Counted from the stretch's first letter, positions 18,642-29,617 are shown. The stretch is 64,000 bases of DNA from Paenibacillus brasilensis (GCF_009363115.1 NZ_CP045298.1:4275501-4339500); one strand, 5' to 3'. The notes: a model not told the origin generated them from the sequence alone. Made by a program: numbers and translations.

Positions 18642-19958
18642 ATGTCGAAAAGTGTTTCTACGTCCTTTATTATCATTATAGGATCAATGCTATTTGCTTT
18701 ATTTTTTGGTGCAGGGAATCTAATCTTTCCACCTATGCTTGGTCAAATGGCTGGAAAGAATGTATGGATAGCCAATGCGGGCTTCTTGGTTACCGGAGTT
18801 GGCTTACCGTTACTAGCCGTCACAGCCTTTGTTTTTTCGGGCAAAAGCGATTTGCAAACTTTAGCGAGTCGTGTACATCCCGTATTCGGTATTGTTTTTA
18901 CAACGATCCTGTATCTAGCCATCGGCCCTTTATATGCAATTCCTAGAACTGGTAGCGTGTCATTTGAAATTGGAGTAAGCCCTTTTTTTTCAAACGATGC
19001 AGATCATCCTGTCGCACTTTTTGTATTTACTATCCTTTTTTTTGGAGTTGCATGCTTGTTATCACTTAACCCTACAAAAATTATTGATGTAATCGGAAAG
19101 TTTCTAACACCCATTAAATTGACCTTCATTGGATTACTTGTGGTTGTATCTCTTATTCACCCAATAGGAAAATTCCAGGAACCTGCTGAGGGTTATACAT
19201 CGCATGTCTTTTTCAAAGGCTTCCAAGAGGGTTATTTAACATTGGATGCTCTTGGAGCCTTTATTTTTGGAATTATCATTGTGAATGCAATTAAGGAAAG
19301 AGGAGTTACTACTAAAAAAGAGTTGATGATCATTTGTGCCAAAGCGATAACTATTGCGGTTATACTCTTAGCTTTTATCTATACGTCTCTTTCGTATATG
19401 GGCGCTTCTAGTGTTGAGAAATTAGGTGTTTTAGGAAATGGCGCTGAGGTGTTAGCCAAGGTTTCATCCTATTATTTTGGATCTTACGGTTCTATTTTAT
19501 TGGGCTTAATGATTACAATAGCGTGTTTAACGACAAGTGTGGGGCTTATTACTGCCTGCTCTTCCTTTTTCCATGGATTATTTCCAAAAATCTCTTATAA
19601 AAGAATAGCTGTCATATTATCTATATTTAGTACCCTTGTAGCCAACATGGGTTTAACACAGCTCATTAAGGTTTCAACGCCAGTATTGATGGCAATATAT
19701 CCTATTGCTATTTCTCTAATATTTTTAACGTTTTTACATCCCGTATTTAAAGGAAAGTCAGAAGTATATCAAGGCAGTTTGATATTAACTTTTATCATTA
19801 GTCTATTTGATGGCTTGAATGCTGCTGGAATAAAAATTAAAGTAATTAATGACTTTTTCACGCAGCTTCTTCCATTCTATGATGTAGGGTTAGGGTGGTT
19901 AATCCCCTCTGTTTTAGGAGGAGTAGGAGGCTATATATTTTATTATGTTAAGAGATGA
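18642..19958 (+). CDS. brnQ: branched-chain amino acid transport system II carrier protein
   Basis: 438 residues with twelve predicted membrane helices. Family motifs seen are FALFFGAGNLIFPPMLG near residue 20, AIGPLYAIPRTGSVSFEIG near 95, SLNPTKIIDVIGKFLTPIKL, and TSVGLITACSSFF. It imports leucine, isoleucine and valine with sodium or protons. The gene is noticeably more AT-rich than adjacent ade and helD and lies between two terminators, so recent transfer is possible. No partner gene follows. Confidence 0.95.
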   Translation: MSKSVSTSFIIIIGSMLFALFFGAGNLIFPPMLGQMAGKNVWIANAGFLVTGVGLPLLAVTAFVFSGKSDLQTLASRVHPVFGIVFTTILYLAIGPLYAIPRTGSVSFEIGVSPFFSNDADHPVALFVFTILFFGVACLLSLNPTKIIDVIGKFLTPIKLTFIGLLVVVSLIHPIGKFQEPAEGYTSHVFFKGFQEGYLTLDALGAFIFGIIIVNAIKERGVTTKKELMIICAKAITIAVILLAFIYTSLSYMGASSVEKLGVLGNGAEVLAKVSSYYFGSYGSILLGLMITIACLTTSVGLITACSSFFHGLFPKISYKRIAVILSIFSTLVANMGLTQLIKVSTPVLMAIYPIAISLIFLTFLHPVFKGKSEVYQGSLILTFIISLFDGLNAAGIKIKVINDFFTQLLPFYDVGLGWLIPSVLGGVGGYIFYYVKR

Positions 19959-20051
19959 AAAATAGTTCTAATATTTATAAAGCCAAAAAAATAAATGAAT
20001 TGCTTAGCAGGCAATTTAGATATTTTCATCAATTCGGTCTGATTAAGCATT

Positions 20052-20959
20052 TCAGTCTGTTATATAAGGGACAGCAAGCGCCTGATCTGCTTCGTGCTGC
20101 TTGCGGTACTGCGAAGGAGTCAGGCCGTTCCATTTTTTAAAGGTCGCAATAAAATAGCTTAGATTGTCAAAGCCAACATCCAGCGCGATATCAACTACTT
20201 TGCGGTCACTTTGCTCCAGCAACCTGCAAGCTTTCTGAATCCGATGATAGTTGATATATTCAACCGGGCTTTTCTGAACCATCTGCTTAAAAAAACGGCA
20301 AAAATGCCCCTCACTCATCCCGATCTCATCGGCGACCTCACGCAGCCGAATGGGTTCATGGGCATGGCTGTTGATGTACGCCAGTGCTTTTTTGATCTGT
20401 TCGACCTTGCTGCGTTGCCCCGCCATAATGACGTCCGCTCCGTTAGCGGGTTTCATATGTGGATACAGGCTGGCGATTATGCCATAGAGCTGTGCTTTGG
20501 TCGTCAGCTCACGGGCAGGTGTGTTCTGCTCATGGCTGGTGATGATGCGCCGCAACGCGGTCAGCACCTCCTGCTCCCAAGGCTGCACGCCACGAATATG
20601 GGCAGGAGGGACGAGCTTTTTGCTGATCAATGGATCAATGAACTGCGTCTGCACGGTATCCTGTGTACGGCTGTGCAGCAAGTCTGGGTGAAACACTACA
20701 GCAGAGAATACACAGCGGGGACTTTTTTTCAAATATCCGGCGTGAAGCTCGCCACTATTGACAAAAAGAGCCTCGCCTTCACAAACCTCCGTATAAATCA
20801 TATCCGTCTGAAAAACAGCGCCCCCTGCTCCACGATAATAAACTCCATCTCCTCATGCCAATGGGACTCCAGTATACTATTTCCATTCAACTGCTCTACA
20901 CTCGGATACACGCTGACTGGATACATGGAATTGCCGTGAATGCGGTTTTCCCGCAGCAT
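20052..20959 (-). pseudogene. AraC-family regulator with cupin sensor, frameshifted in a C5 tract
   Basis: From ATG 20959 (AAAGGG just upstream) the frame encodes a cupin start ending HWHEEMEFIIVEQG, then hits a stop. The other frame continues AVFQTDMIYTEVCEGEALFVNSGELHAGYL and runs to the end, through a typical double AraC HTH (LREVADEIGMSEGHFCRFFKQ, VVDIALDVGFDNLSYFIATF). Adding one base in the C5 tract at 20821-20825 restores a 302-residue protein. It is divergent from the GH31 gene and is its likely sugar-responsive activator. Without repair, only a 249-residue C-terminal part could be made. Confidence 0.85.
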
Positions 20960-21011
20960 TTCCCTTTGCAATTTAACGACCTCTTTTCTGCAATTTGATT
21001 TGTATAGTAAA

Positions 21012-21027
21012 TATCAAAATATTGATA
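21012..21027. promoter_or_regulatory. inverted repeat in the AraC / GH31 divergent region
   Basis: TATCAA, a 4-base centre AATA, then TTGATA: a 16-bp dyad midway between the two divergent starts. A site for the AraC regulator is plausible but unproven, since AraC sites are often direct repeats. Confidence 0.35.
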
Positions 21028-21152
21028 AAAAACGTCAAAATAAAAGAAGTAAACCCTTACATGAATCAATATTATTATAGTAAGGATTTCAAAAAAATCC
21101 AACAGACATATTTGAGATCAAGGATATAATACCGAGACGGAGGAAGAGACAG

Positions 21153-23476
21153 ATGAAATTTACGGATGGTTATTGGTTGGTTCGCAAGGGCTATGAAATA
21201 CAAAATCCTGCTGAAATCCGTGATATCGTGACGGACGATGCTTCCATGACGGTATATGCAGCGACCCACCGGATAGAGCACAAAGGAGATACGCTGAATG
21301 GAGCATTGCTGAAAGCGACCTATAGCTCGCCCATGCCGAATGTCATTCGGGTGCGTCTGAACCATCATAAAGGGCGGTTGCATCATGGGCCGGATTTTGA
21401 AATTCACACCTTGCCGACAGAGGTGGATATTACGGTGGGTGAGGACGCAGCAGTGCTGAAAAGCGGCGATCTGAGTGTGCGAGTCGGCCGTGGAAAGAGC
21501 TGGGACGTAGGCTTTTATGTCGAGGATCGTAAAGTCACAGGCAGTGGACACCGGGGACCAGGCTATATTACAGACCCGCAGGATCAGCCTTTTTTCCGGG
21601 AGCAGCTGGAATTGGGCATCGGGGAGTATATCTACGGACTCGGAGAGCGATTCACTCCATTTGTGAAAAACGGACAGGTGGTCGATATATGGAATGAAGA
21701 CGGCGGCACGAGCAGTGAACAAGCCTGCAAAAATATTCCATTTTATCTATCCAACAAAGGGTATGGTGTGTTCGTGAACCACCCGGAAAAAGTATCGTAT
21801 GAGATTGCATCGGAAAATGTCTCGAAGGTGCAGTTTAGCGTCTCCGGCGAATCGTTAGAGTATTTTATTATTGGCGGAGCCAATCCTAAAGAGGTGCTGG
21901 ATAATTACACCAGGCTGACGGGAAAACCTGCGTTACCACCAGCCTGGACCTTTGGTTTGTGGCTGACGACTTCTTCACGACAGATTATGATGAAGCAACC
22001 GTGAACCATTTTGTAGACGGCATGGCTGAGCGGGATTTGCCACTCTCGGTCTTCCATTTTGACTGCTTCTGGATGAAGGAATACCAATGGTGCGATTTCC
22101 AGTGGGATCAAGATATGTTTCCAGACCCGGAAGGCATGCTGCAACGATTGAAAGCGAAGGGCCTCAAAATTTGTGCATGGATCAACCCGTATATTGCGGA
22201 AAAATCCATTTTGTTCGATGAAGGCATGGAGCACGGCTATCTGGTCAAAACCGCCGATGGCAGCGTTTGGCAGTGGGATATGTGGCAGGCGGGAATGGGG
22301 CTGGTTGACTTTACAAATCCGGCTGCGGTGGCCTGGTATCAGGATAAGCTGAAGGTGCTGCTGGATCAGGGCGTGGATTGCTTCAAAACCGACTTTGGTG
22401 AGCGTATTCCTACGGATGTCGTCTATTATGACGGCTCGGACCCGGTGAAAATGCATAACTATTACACCTATTTGTACAACAAGGCTGTTTTTGATGTACT
22501 GGAGGAAAAGCTGGGGAAAAATGAAGCAGCGTTGTTTGCATGTTCTGCTACAGCCGGGGGACAACAGTTTCCGATCCACTGGGGCGGCGATTGCTCGTCG
22601 ACGTATGAGTCGATGGCGGAATCACTGCGGGGCGGCTTATCGCTTGGTTTGAGCGGCTTTGGCTTCTGGAGCCATGACATTAGCGGCTTTGAACTAACGG
22701 CTGCGCCGGACGTGTACAAACGATGGGTACAGTTTGGACTTCTGTCCTCTCACAGCCGTCTACACGGAAATGAGTCGTACCGCGTGCCTTGGCTGTTCGA
22801 CGAAGAATCGGTGGACGTAGTGCGCAGCTTTACCAAGCTCAAATGCTCGCTGATGCCGTACCTGTACTCGTCGGCGGTGGAGTCCTCGGTAAAAGGACTG
22901 CCGATGATGCGGGCTATGGTTTTGGAATTTCCGCAGGACCCAACCTGTGCAACGCTGGATCTGCAATACATGCTGGGAGATTCCATCCTGGTGGCTCCAA
23001 TCTTTAATAAAGAAGGCGACGTGCAGTATTACGTACCAGAGGGTCAGTGGACCAACTTATTGACGAATGAAAGCGTAACAGGTGGACGCTGGGTCAACGA
23101 GCATCACGATTTTACAACCCTGCCTGTACTTGTGAAGCCGAATACGCTGCTCGCGATCGGTCATGAGGACAGCCGCCCGGATTATGATTACGCGGAGCAA
23201 GTGGCACTCCATTTGTTTGCGCTTGGTGAGGATCAGCAGGCACGGACCGTTATCGTGAATACGTCAGGGCAAGAAGAACTGATTGTCACTGCCAGCCGCA
23301 AGAATTTGACCATTACAGTGAGGGCAGAGGGGGCTGTTAAGCCTTGGTCGTTAGTTCTGCGCGGTGTCAACGAGGCTGTTCAAGTTGAAGGTGGCAGCAG
23401 TCGGTCGGGGAACCAGGGTGTAATCATTACACCTGCCTCCAGCGGACATCAGGAGCTTGTCATTCACTTGGGATAG
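21153..23476 (+). pseudogene. GH31 alpha-xylosidase (YicI-like), single frameshift
   Basis: Two overlapping frames together give a GH31 enzyme of about 774 residues, the usual YicI length. The first part (to 22004) holds the N-terminal beta-sandwich with YGLGERFTPFVKNGQVVDIWNEDGG and ends TFGLWLTTS. The second resumes FTTDYDEATVNHFVDGMAERDLPL, then VFHFDCFWMKE, with the nucleophile segment DCFKTDFGERIP and acid/base region GFWSHDISGF. The break is at about 21973, where ACTTCTTCACG would need one more T. It would act in the cytoplasm on alpha-xylosyl oligosaccharides such as isoprimeverose. The start ATG follows GGAGGAAGAG. Confidence 0.9.
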
Positions 23477-23539
23477 GTAAAGGTGCTCGTTCACGGGTAA
23501 AAATTGCATAGTATAGCGATTGGATTGCAGAAAAGGGTT

Positions 23540-23568
23540 GGCCTGATTATACGGGCAGGCCCTTTTTT
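23540..23568 (+). terminator. terminator after the GH31 gene
   Basis: GGCCTG pairs with CAGGCC and is followed by CTTTTTT. It lies 64 bp after the GH31 stop. Confidence 0.7.
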
Positions 23569-23618
23569 GCTCTTGGGTTGCTATAAGGGGATTTTCAATT
23601 ATGACTTTGTTTTGCCGG

Positions 23619-24584
23619 CTATGCTTGCTGGAGCAGCAGCGGTACAATATACTGCCGGAAAATATCTACAGGGGTTCGTTTCTTTTTGAATTTATCAGCG
23701 GTAACGACAACTACCATTTCATATGACGGGACGACAACAATATATTGGCCACCAAAGCCGAGTGCGTAATAATACGCTATTTCAGTGTTTTTTGCTGTTT
23801 TGTCTAACCCTGTATCGTCCAAAAAGGAAGAGGTCCACCAGTGCCAGCCGTAAAATGCCTTTTGTGGTTTGGCAGCCGGAAGGTATGGGTGGGTGGCATT
23901 GCGGACTGTCTCCGCTTGGATGAGCTGGCGCCCCTTCCAGTTTCCTTCGTTCAAATAGAGCCGTCCGAACTTGAGCATGTCCATTGGCTTGAGGCGTAGC
24001 CCAAAGCCTCCGGTATGAGTGCCCTGAGGGTCGGTTTCCCAATAGTAGCTCTCGATACCGAGTGGTTGGAATAATTGCTGCTCGGCAAACTCAGCCACCT
24101 TTTGTCCGGAGGCATGACGCAGTATAGTGGCCAAAAGCTGGGAACAGCCAGAACTGTACTCCATTTTTGTACCCGGCATGTCTGATAGTGGCTGTGAAAG
24201 TACAAATTGCACCCAATCTGAAGTTTTGCTCATGGTCGGAAAAGAATTTTGTCCGCCAAATTCCGTCCAGCTAAAGCCTGCGGACATTGTCAGCAGATGC
24301 TCAATCGTAATATCACGCTTTTGAGGATCATTGTCCCCGGTCAGCCTGGGGAAAAATTCGAGGATCGGCGTGTCCCAATGCGGTACGATGTGCTGGTCCA
24401 TGGCGATACTGACTAAGGCTGACAGCACGCTTTTGGTACAGGAATTTATTTTATAAAGTTCATTAGCGATTTCAGGCTCACGATAGTATTCCAATATCAA
24501 GTTCCCCTGTTGCTCAATCAGGCAACTACGGATTTCCAACTCGTGAAGCTCGTGAACAAGCGTGGCAAGCTCTAAACTTTTCAT
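23619..24584 (-). CDS. serine hydrolase of the class C beta-lactamase family
   Basis: 321 residues, no signal peptide. The catalytic S-x-x-K is in SCTKS near residue 48-52. The second motif Y-x-S/N appears as YSSGCSQLL near residue 143, and a late GFGGQYIVVVPSYEMVVVVTADKF strand is typical of the penicillin-binding-protein-like fold. These enzymes act as esterases or peptidases more often than as true beta-lactamases. It is convergent with the GH31 gene and divergent from the chemotaxis receptor. Confidence 0.85.
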   Translation of the reverse strand: MKSLELATLVHELHELEIRSCLIEQQGNLILEYYREPEIANELYKINSCTKSVLSALVSIAMDQHIVPHWDTPILEFFPRLTGDNDPQKRDITIEHLLTMSAGFSWTEFGGQNSFPTMSKTSDWVQFVLSQPLSDMPGTKMEYSSGCSQLLATILRHASGQKVAEFAEQQLFQPLGIESYYWETDPQGTHTGGFGLRLKPMDMLKFGRLYLNEGNWKGRQLIQAETVRNATHPYLPAAKPQKAFYGWHWWTSSFLDDTGLDKTAKNTEIAYYYALGFGGQYIVVVPSYEMVVVVTADKFKKKRTPVDIFRQYIVPLLLQQA

Positions 24585-24678
24585 GCTGGTCCTCCTTGAG
24601 GCTTATGTCATATGGCATACAAATACATAGTATATCATTTTAAACATTTGCATCCGACAAATAAAAGTCTGAAAACTT

Positions 24679-24704
24679 CAAAAAAACGCTGAATTAAACG
24701 ATAT
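24679..24704 (+). promoter_or_regulatory. possible sigma-D (motility) promoter of the chemotaxis receptor gene
   Basis: CAAA, a 15-nt spacer, then ACGATAT, close to the sigma-D pattern TAAA-N15-GCCGATAA. It is correctly placed about 50 bp upstream of a chemotaxis receptor start. Confidence 0.35.
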
Positions 24705-24750
24705 ATAATAAGTTGGGCATTTTATTCAGACATAACTGGAGGACCGATTT

Positions 24751-26465
24751 ATGAACTTAACAATCAAGGCCAAGATGATTCTTAGCGCGCTACTTATTCC
24801 AGGTGTGATTGCGGCCATGCTGCTGACAAATTACATTTTAAGCGTACATAGCGAGAACGAGTACAAGGATATTTTAAACCGTGAGGAGACGATTGCATAT
24901 AACTCAAAGTCGCTACAATTTTTGTTGAACGGGATATCCAATGATGAGCGGGGATATCTGCTGACTCGGGACGAGCAGTACGGGCAAGAGATCGAAAAGA
25001 AACAGAGTGAAATTGTGAAGCTACTTCAGGAGACGGAAGCTTTGCTTAATACAGACAGTGAGGATATGAAGAAAAAGATGGCTGATCTCAAGACAGAGAT
25101 CAATAGCTATATGAACCAGGTTCATAGCTTAGTGACTACAGCCGGGTATCGGAATACAAGAGACACATTCCCGCCGTTTTCCGATTTGCTAAATGAATTT
25201 GAAAACGAACGGGTTTTGCGCAAGCAGCTTGATGTAAAGGTGATAGCCTTCGTCAAAGCTCAGGATGACATGGTCGGGGCGAAAGTACAACAGGCACACC
25301 GAACGATGACGAACACAACCTTGATTACGAGCATCGTAGGATTTCTTATTATCATTTATAGTGTTGCACAATCCCTCATTTTGATTCGTTCCATTCGTCC
25401 GTTACATCATATGAATGAGCAGTTGTTGGAAATGTCGAAGGGCGGAGGGGATTTGCGAGGCCGACTTGATATTACGTCCAAAGACGAGATCGGCATGATT
25501 GCCAGCTCTTACAATAAGCTTATCGAGGGATTTCGCAATATTATAGTGGATGCTCAGGAGACGGCGCGTACATTAACCGTGACCGCCGAGCGGGTTAGCG
25601 TAAGCACCGAGGAAATGAACCAGGCCAATCGTCATACGTCCGGTGTCATGGAAGAGCTTGCATCCGGTATGGAGCATCAGGTTGATGATATTACACGAAC
25701 CACAGATACTGTTAGGGAGCTTGCCCATGAACTGGAGCATATTGCAGTGACGAGCCAGCAGGTGTATGAGTTGTCTGATACGGCTGCTAAAGATGCAGAA
25801 GCAGGGGAGCAATCTATAGGTCAGGCCATGCGCCAGATGGAAAAAGTAGCGAGAGTGTAGATAGCTCTGCACGCGCTGTACGGTTGCTTAGTGAACAGGC
25901 CGAACAGATTGGAATGATCGGTTCTGTCATTACCGGAATTGCCAAACAGACAGGAATGCTCGCGCTTAACGCGTCCATTGAAGCGGCAAGAGCGGGAGAG
26001 CAGGGCAGAGGATTTGCGGTGGTAGCTTCAGAGGTGAGAAGGTTGGCCGAGCAGGTATCGGTCTCAGCAGCGGAAATCACACAATTTGTGCAAAATATTC
26101 AGGATCATGTCGCAAATGTGGCATCAAGTATGCAGAGCGGGACGGTTGAAGTGCAGTCCGGCGTAAAGGTCATGCAATCCGCCGAAACAGCATTTCGTCA
26201 GATTGGAAGCTCCATTCATCAGGTCAGCGAACAGATTCACGGTGTAAATCGGTCTGTGGAACAGATGTCGGGCAGCTCAGAACGGATGGTGGAAGCCGTA
26301 GAACGTATTCGCGAGGTTGCGGAGCGGTCGGCAGGGGGAACGCAGAGCGTCAGCGCAGCGGCTGAGGAGCAACAGGCTTCCATGGAGGAAATTGCATCAT
26401 CCATTCACACGCTGGCGGATATGTCGCAGCTCCTGAATGCAAGGGTCGGAGGATTTAAGGTATAG
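24751..26465 (+). pseudogene. methyl-accepting chemotaxis protein, single frameshift
   Basis: A receptor of about 571 residues split in two frames. The N-terminal part has a membrane helix (residues 8-30), an extracellular four-helix CHASE3-like sensor (NDERGYLLTRDEQY), a second membrane helix near 190-212 and a HAMP region. It stops at 25858 after QMEKVARV. The other frame resumes [25 protein letters not shown] and holds the conserved hairpin tip [35 protein letters not shown]. One missing base near 25844 explains this. As read, the membrane part lacks its signalling tip and the locus is inactive. Confidence 0.9.
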
Positions 26466-26555
26466 CTGCATAAATCTACACCTATGTAAACACAATAATA
26501 CCTGTTCCAAGAATCTCTACAGCTATGTTATTACTTGTAAAAAGGTGGTAACGGG

Positions 26556-27866
26556 ATGCAACAAAATAAAGGAATTCTGCTTGCATTAGGTTCCATCCCG
26601 CTGATGATGACGCTGGGTAATTCGATGCTGATTCCTGTATTGCCGGAAATCGGACGTAAGCTGCATGTCAATTCTTTTCGCATAAGCATGTTGATTACGG
26701 TATATGCGGTGGTGGCTATTTTGCTGATTCCGATTGCAGGCTATCTCTCCGACCGATTTGGACGCAAAGCGGTGATCGTTCCCAGTTTGGTGCTGACGGT
26801 CATAGGAGGGGGGATTTCTGCAGCGGGAGCATGGCTGCTTCAAGATATGGCAGCGTATTGGACCATTATAGGAGGTCGCCTGCTTCAGGGCGCGGGAGCG
26901 GCAGGAGCTTTTCCAATCGTCATTCCGCTTGTGGGTGATCTGTACGAGGACGAGAATGAGGCCAGCAAGAACCTGGGTGTGGTTGAGACCTATAATACAT
27001 TCGGAAAAGTGTTAAGTCCGATACTCGGTGCCGCATTGGGAGCAGTTCTGTGGTTTTTACCACTGGCGGTGATTCCGGTCCTCTGTCTGATTTCGCTTAT
27101 TTTAGTGCTTTGGCTGATCCATGTGCCTAAGCGTAAGAATCAACCGATTACGTTTCGGGAGTTTGCTGGAAAAGTAAAGCAGGTGCTTGCCGAAAAAGGA
27201 CGCTGGCTATACGCCATTTTCGCCATGGGCGGCATTTGTATGTTCGTCATTTTTGGCGTTCTATTCTACCTATCCGACATACTGGAAAGTCGTTACAACC
27301 TTCATGGAGTCTGGAAAGGCTTTGTGCTTGCCATCCCGCTGGTTTCCCTTTGTCTGTGCTCCTATTTGGGGGGCAAGATCATTGGCAAGCATAAGAAGCG
27401 CATGAAATGGATTGGCTTGAGCGGTTTGGTAATATTGACGATCAGCTTTGCTATTCTCGGATTTTTTGAACATATCTATGTGGTGATCGGCTTGTTTACT
27501 CTAGGGGGCGGGGGAATTGGGCTAGCACTGCCTTGTTTGGATGCCTTGATTACAAAGGGAATTGAAAAAGAAGAGCGTGGAACGATTACTGCCTTGTACA
27601 GCAGCATGCGCTTTGTTGGGGTGTCGCTAGGTCCACCAGTTGTATCCCTACTGCAGGGCCGCAGCGGACATGGTCTGCTCTTTGGCGTGATGGCCGGAGT
27701 AGGAGGGATTGCTGCTCTGTTGATGCTGCTGGCAGTCAAACCTGAGCAGGATGAAACAGCGGATGACCCATCCGTTAATCGTAGGAAAGCGACCGAAGAG
27801 CTGACAGGAGTTTCAAAAGAAAAGCCGCTTTCATCCAAGCTAAGACGCAAAACTCCTGCGAAATAA
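26556..27866 (+). CDS. MFS drug/metabolite efflux transporter (DHA1 type)
   Basis: 436 residues, twelve membrane helices. The N-terminal half has NSMLIPVLPEIGRKL, the loop motif GYLSDRFGRKAVIVP after helix 2, and GGRLLQGAGAAGAFPIVIPLVGDLY, the helix-5 antiporter region. The hydrophilic C-terminal tail of about 35 residues is longer than usual. GGTGGTAACGGG precedes ATG 26556. The substrate is unknown; Blt/NorA-like proton-driven export is the likely mechanism. Confidence 0.88.
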   Translation: MQQNKGILLALGSIPLMMTLGNSMLIPVLPEIGRKLHVNSFRISMLITVYAVVAILLIPIAGYLSDRFGRKAVIVPSLVLTVIGGGISAAGAWLLQDMAAYWTIIGGRLLQGAGAAGAFPIVIPLVGDLYEDENEASKNLGVVETYNTFGKVLSPILGAALGAVLWFLPLAVIPVLCLISLILVLWLIHVPKRKNQPITFREFAGKVKQVLAEKGRWLYAIFAMGGICMFVIFGVLFYLSDILESRYNLHGVWKGFVLAIPLVSLCLCSYLGGKIIGKHKKRMKWIGLSGLVILTISFAILGFFEHIYVVIGLFTLGGGGIGLALPCLDALITKGIEKEERGTITALYSSMRFVGVSLGPPVVSLLQGRSGHGLLFGVMAGVGGIAALLMLLAVKPEQDETADDPSVNRRKATEELTGVSKEKPLSSKLRRKTPAK

Positions 27867-27883
27867 AAACAAATAGATTTCAA

Positions 27884-27934
27884 AATGAAAAAGCACCCGG
27901 GACCATGAAACATGGTATAGGATGCTTTTTCATT
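27884..27934. terminator. bidirectional terminator between two convergent MFS genes
   Basis: AATGAAAAAGCA and TGCTTTTTCATT form a 12-bp perfect stem extended by an inner CCATG/CATGG stem. A-rich and T-rich flanks allow termination in both directions. Confidence 0.85.
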
Positions 27935-29132
27935 ATCCCTCAAGAGGTATATGTGTTTTAGACTTGCGGCTTGCGATGATTTGAATGACATAGATCAGCA
28001 AGAACAGCACAATAAACAGCGAGGAAAGACGGTACATCCACGCATAATCACTTGCTTTGGCGATAATGCCGAGGATAAGTGCTCCGGCTGCAACCCCGAA
28101 ATCGAGGGAGTTGAGAAACATACCGTTTGCCATGCCCCTCTGCTTGGGAGATACGACCTGAATCATCCAGGTTTGCAGGGTCGGTTGCATGACACCGAAA
28201 CCGATGCCGTAGCAAAGAGCAGACAGATACATGAAGGCATCACTGTGAGCGTAGGAAAGCAGGATCAGCCCGCCAATCAGAAACAGGGAGCCAGGGATGA
28301 GTAGTGCTTTCGCCCCTTTTTTATCGTAAATACGGCCCGAGAAGGGACGCACGACCAGCACGGATATCGCATTGAACAGGAAAAAGTAGGCCGGGTGCGA
28401 AAGATTGGCTTCATCCCCGTAAAGCGCCATAAAGCCGATTAATCCGCCATACGTGATAGACATCAGCATGTTCAGTAAGGCAGGAATCCATAACTTGCGG
28501 TTCAATGCCGGTTTTCGTCCCTCTTCCAAAGGAACCATCGGCGGTTCGATATGCCCTTTGGGCAGCGTACGAACCAGCCAGTAGGCCAGTGGAAAAATAA
28601 CAATAATCACGGCTGCTGTCGAATATACAAGCAGGTTAAAGCTGCCGTATTGCAGCATGGATATGCCTATGGTCGGGCCAATGGACATAGCCAAACTGGT
28701 GGACAAACTAAAAAATCCCATTCCTTCACCAAGACGTTTGGATGGAATCACGTCAGACGCCATCGTTGGAAAGGCGGTGCTGCTCATGCCGAAGCCGATC
28801 CCAAACAGCATACGCATGAGCAGAAGCACTGTAATCGTCGGTGATACACTGTATCCCAGCGTTCCTACAAGAGCAAACAGTAGTCCGACGAAAATCAGAG
28901 TGCTACGGTGTCCTTTTTCCAGCATGCGGGCAGAAAAAAGCCTTGCAGCAATTGCGCTCAGAGCGAACAGTGTCGTAACGAGACTGACCTGAATGGAGGT
29001 GGCGTGGAATGCATTTTTCACATAGGAAGGAATGGAAGATACGATCATTTGTAATTCCAGAAACAAAAATAGATTGGAAACCGTAAGAACGATAAATTCC
29101 TTGGTCCAAAAAGGTTGCTTGCCTTGTTGCAT
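27933..29132 (-). CDS. MFS transporter, partner of a MarR regulator
   Basis: 399 residues, twelve membrane helices. SIQVSLVTTLFALSAIAARLFSARMLEKGHR holds the loop 2-3 motif and MRMLFGIGFGMSSTAFPTMASDV the helix-4/5 region. ATG 29132 overlaps the MarR stop (TAATATG) and has AAGGAGAG upstream, so the two are cotranscribed from the MarR promoter. This layout suggests a drug- or phenolic-induced exporter repressed by the upstream regulator. Confidence 0.9.
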   Translation of the reverse strand: MQQGKQPFWTKEFIVLTVSNLFLFLELQMIVSSIPSYVKNAFHATSIQVSLVTTLFALSAIAARLFSARMLEKGHRSTLIFVGLLFALVGTLGYSVSPTITVLLLMRMLFGIGFGMSSTAFPTMASDVIPSKRLGEGMGFFSLSTSLAMSIGPTIGISMLQYGSFNLLVYSTAAVIIVIFPLAYWLVRTLPKGHIEPPMVPLEEGRKPALNRKLWIPALLNMLMSITYGGLIGFMALYGDEANLSHPAYFFLFNAISVLVVRPFSGRIYDKKGAKALLIPGSLFLIGGLILLSYAHSDAFMYLSALCYGIGFGVMQPTLQTWMIQVVSPKQRGMANGMFLNSLDFGVAAGALILGIIAKASDYAWMYRLSSLFIVLFLLIYVIQIIASRKSKTHIPLEG

Positions 29133-29133
29133 A

Positions 29134-29589
29134 TTAATCGATCTCTCCTTGTTTCTCTGATTCGCTTATGTTGAAGTGAATTTGTAAAAGAGCTTGGCGG
29201 AACAGTTTCAAATCGTCAGAAGAAATTCCCTTTACAAAATCTTCGTTGGCATCACGTTCGACAGGAAGTGTCTTCTCAATAAGCTGTCGGCCTGCCTCAG
29301 TCAAGTGAAGCAAAAAGGCCCGGCGATCCTGTCGACTATTCACACGCTGTACCCAGCCCTTCTTGTCCAGCAAATCAATAATTCGGGTTGTGGTAGGCTG
29401 ATCCTTGACGGCCTTGGCTGCAATTTCCTTCTGATTTAAACCCTCGGCCTGATAGATTTGGTACAGAACCGACCATTGCTCTGGGGAAATATCATACGGT
29501 TTAAGGCGATGTGTGAGCTGTTGACTCATTTTGCGATGAGTAATCCCCAGCAGCATGCCAATGGAACAATCGGGAGGCAAGTTATGCAT
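29134..29589 (-). CDS. MarR-family transcriptional repressor
   Basis: 151 residues from ATG 29589 (AAGAGG upstream; TTG 29595 is an alternative). Winged-helix features are DISPEQWSVLYQIYQAEGLNQKEIAAKAVKDQPTTTRIIDLLDKKGWV and the wing RVNSRQDRRAFLLHLTEAG. It probably represses itself and the downstream MFS gene and releases DNA when it binds a small aromatic ligand. Confidence 0.9.
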   Translation of the reverse strand: MHNLPPDCSIGMLLGITHRKMSQQLTHRLKPYDISPEQWSVLYQIYQAEGLNQKEIAAKAVKDQPTTTRIIDLLDKKGWVQRVNSRQDRRAFLLHLTEAGRQLIEKTLPVERDANEDFVKGISSDDLKLFRQALLQIHFNISESEKQGEID

Positions 29590-29617
29590 AAGCAACCTCT
29601 TTCTGTTTTTCCTTAAT

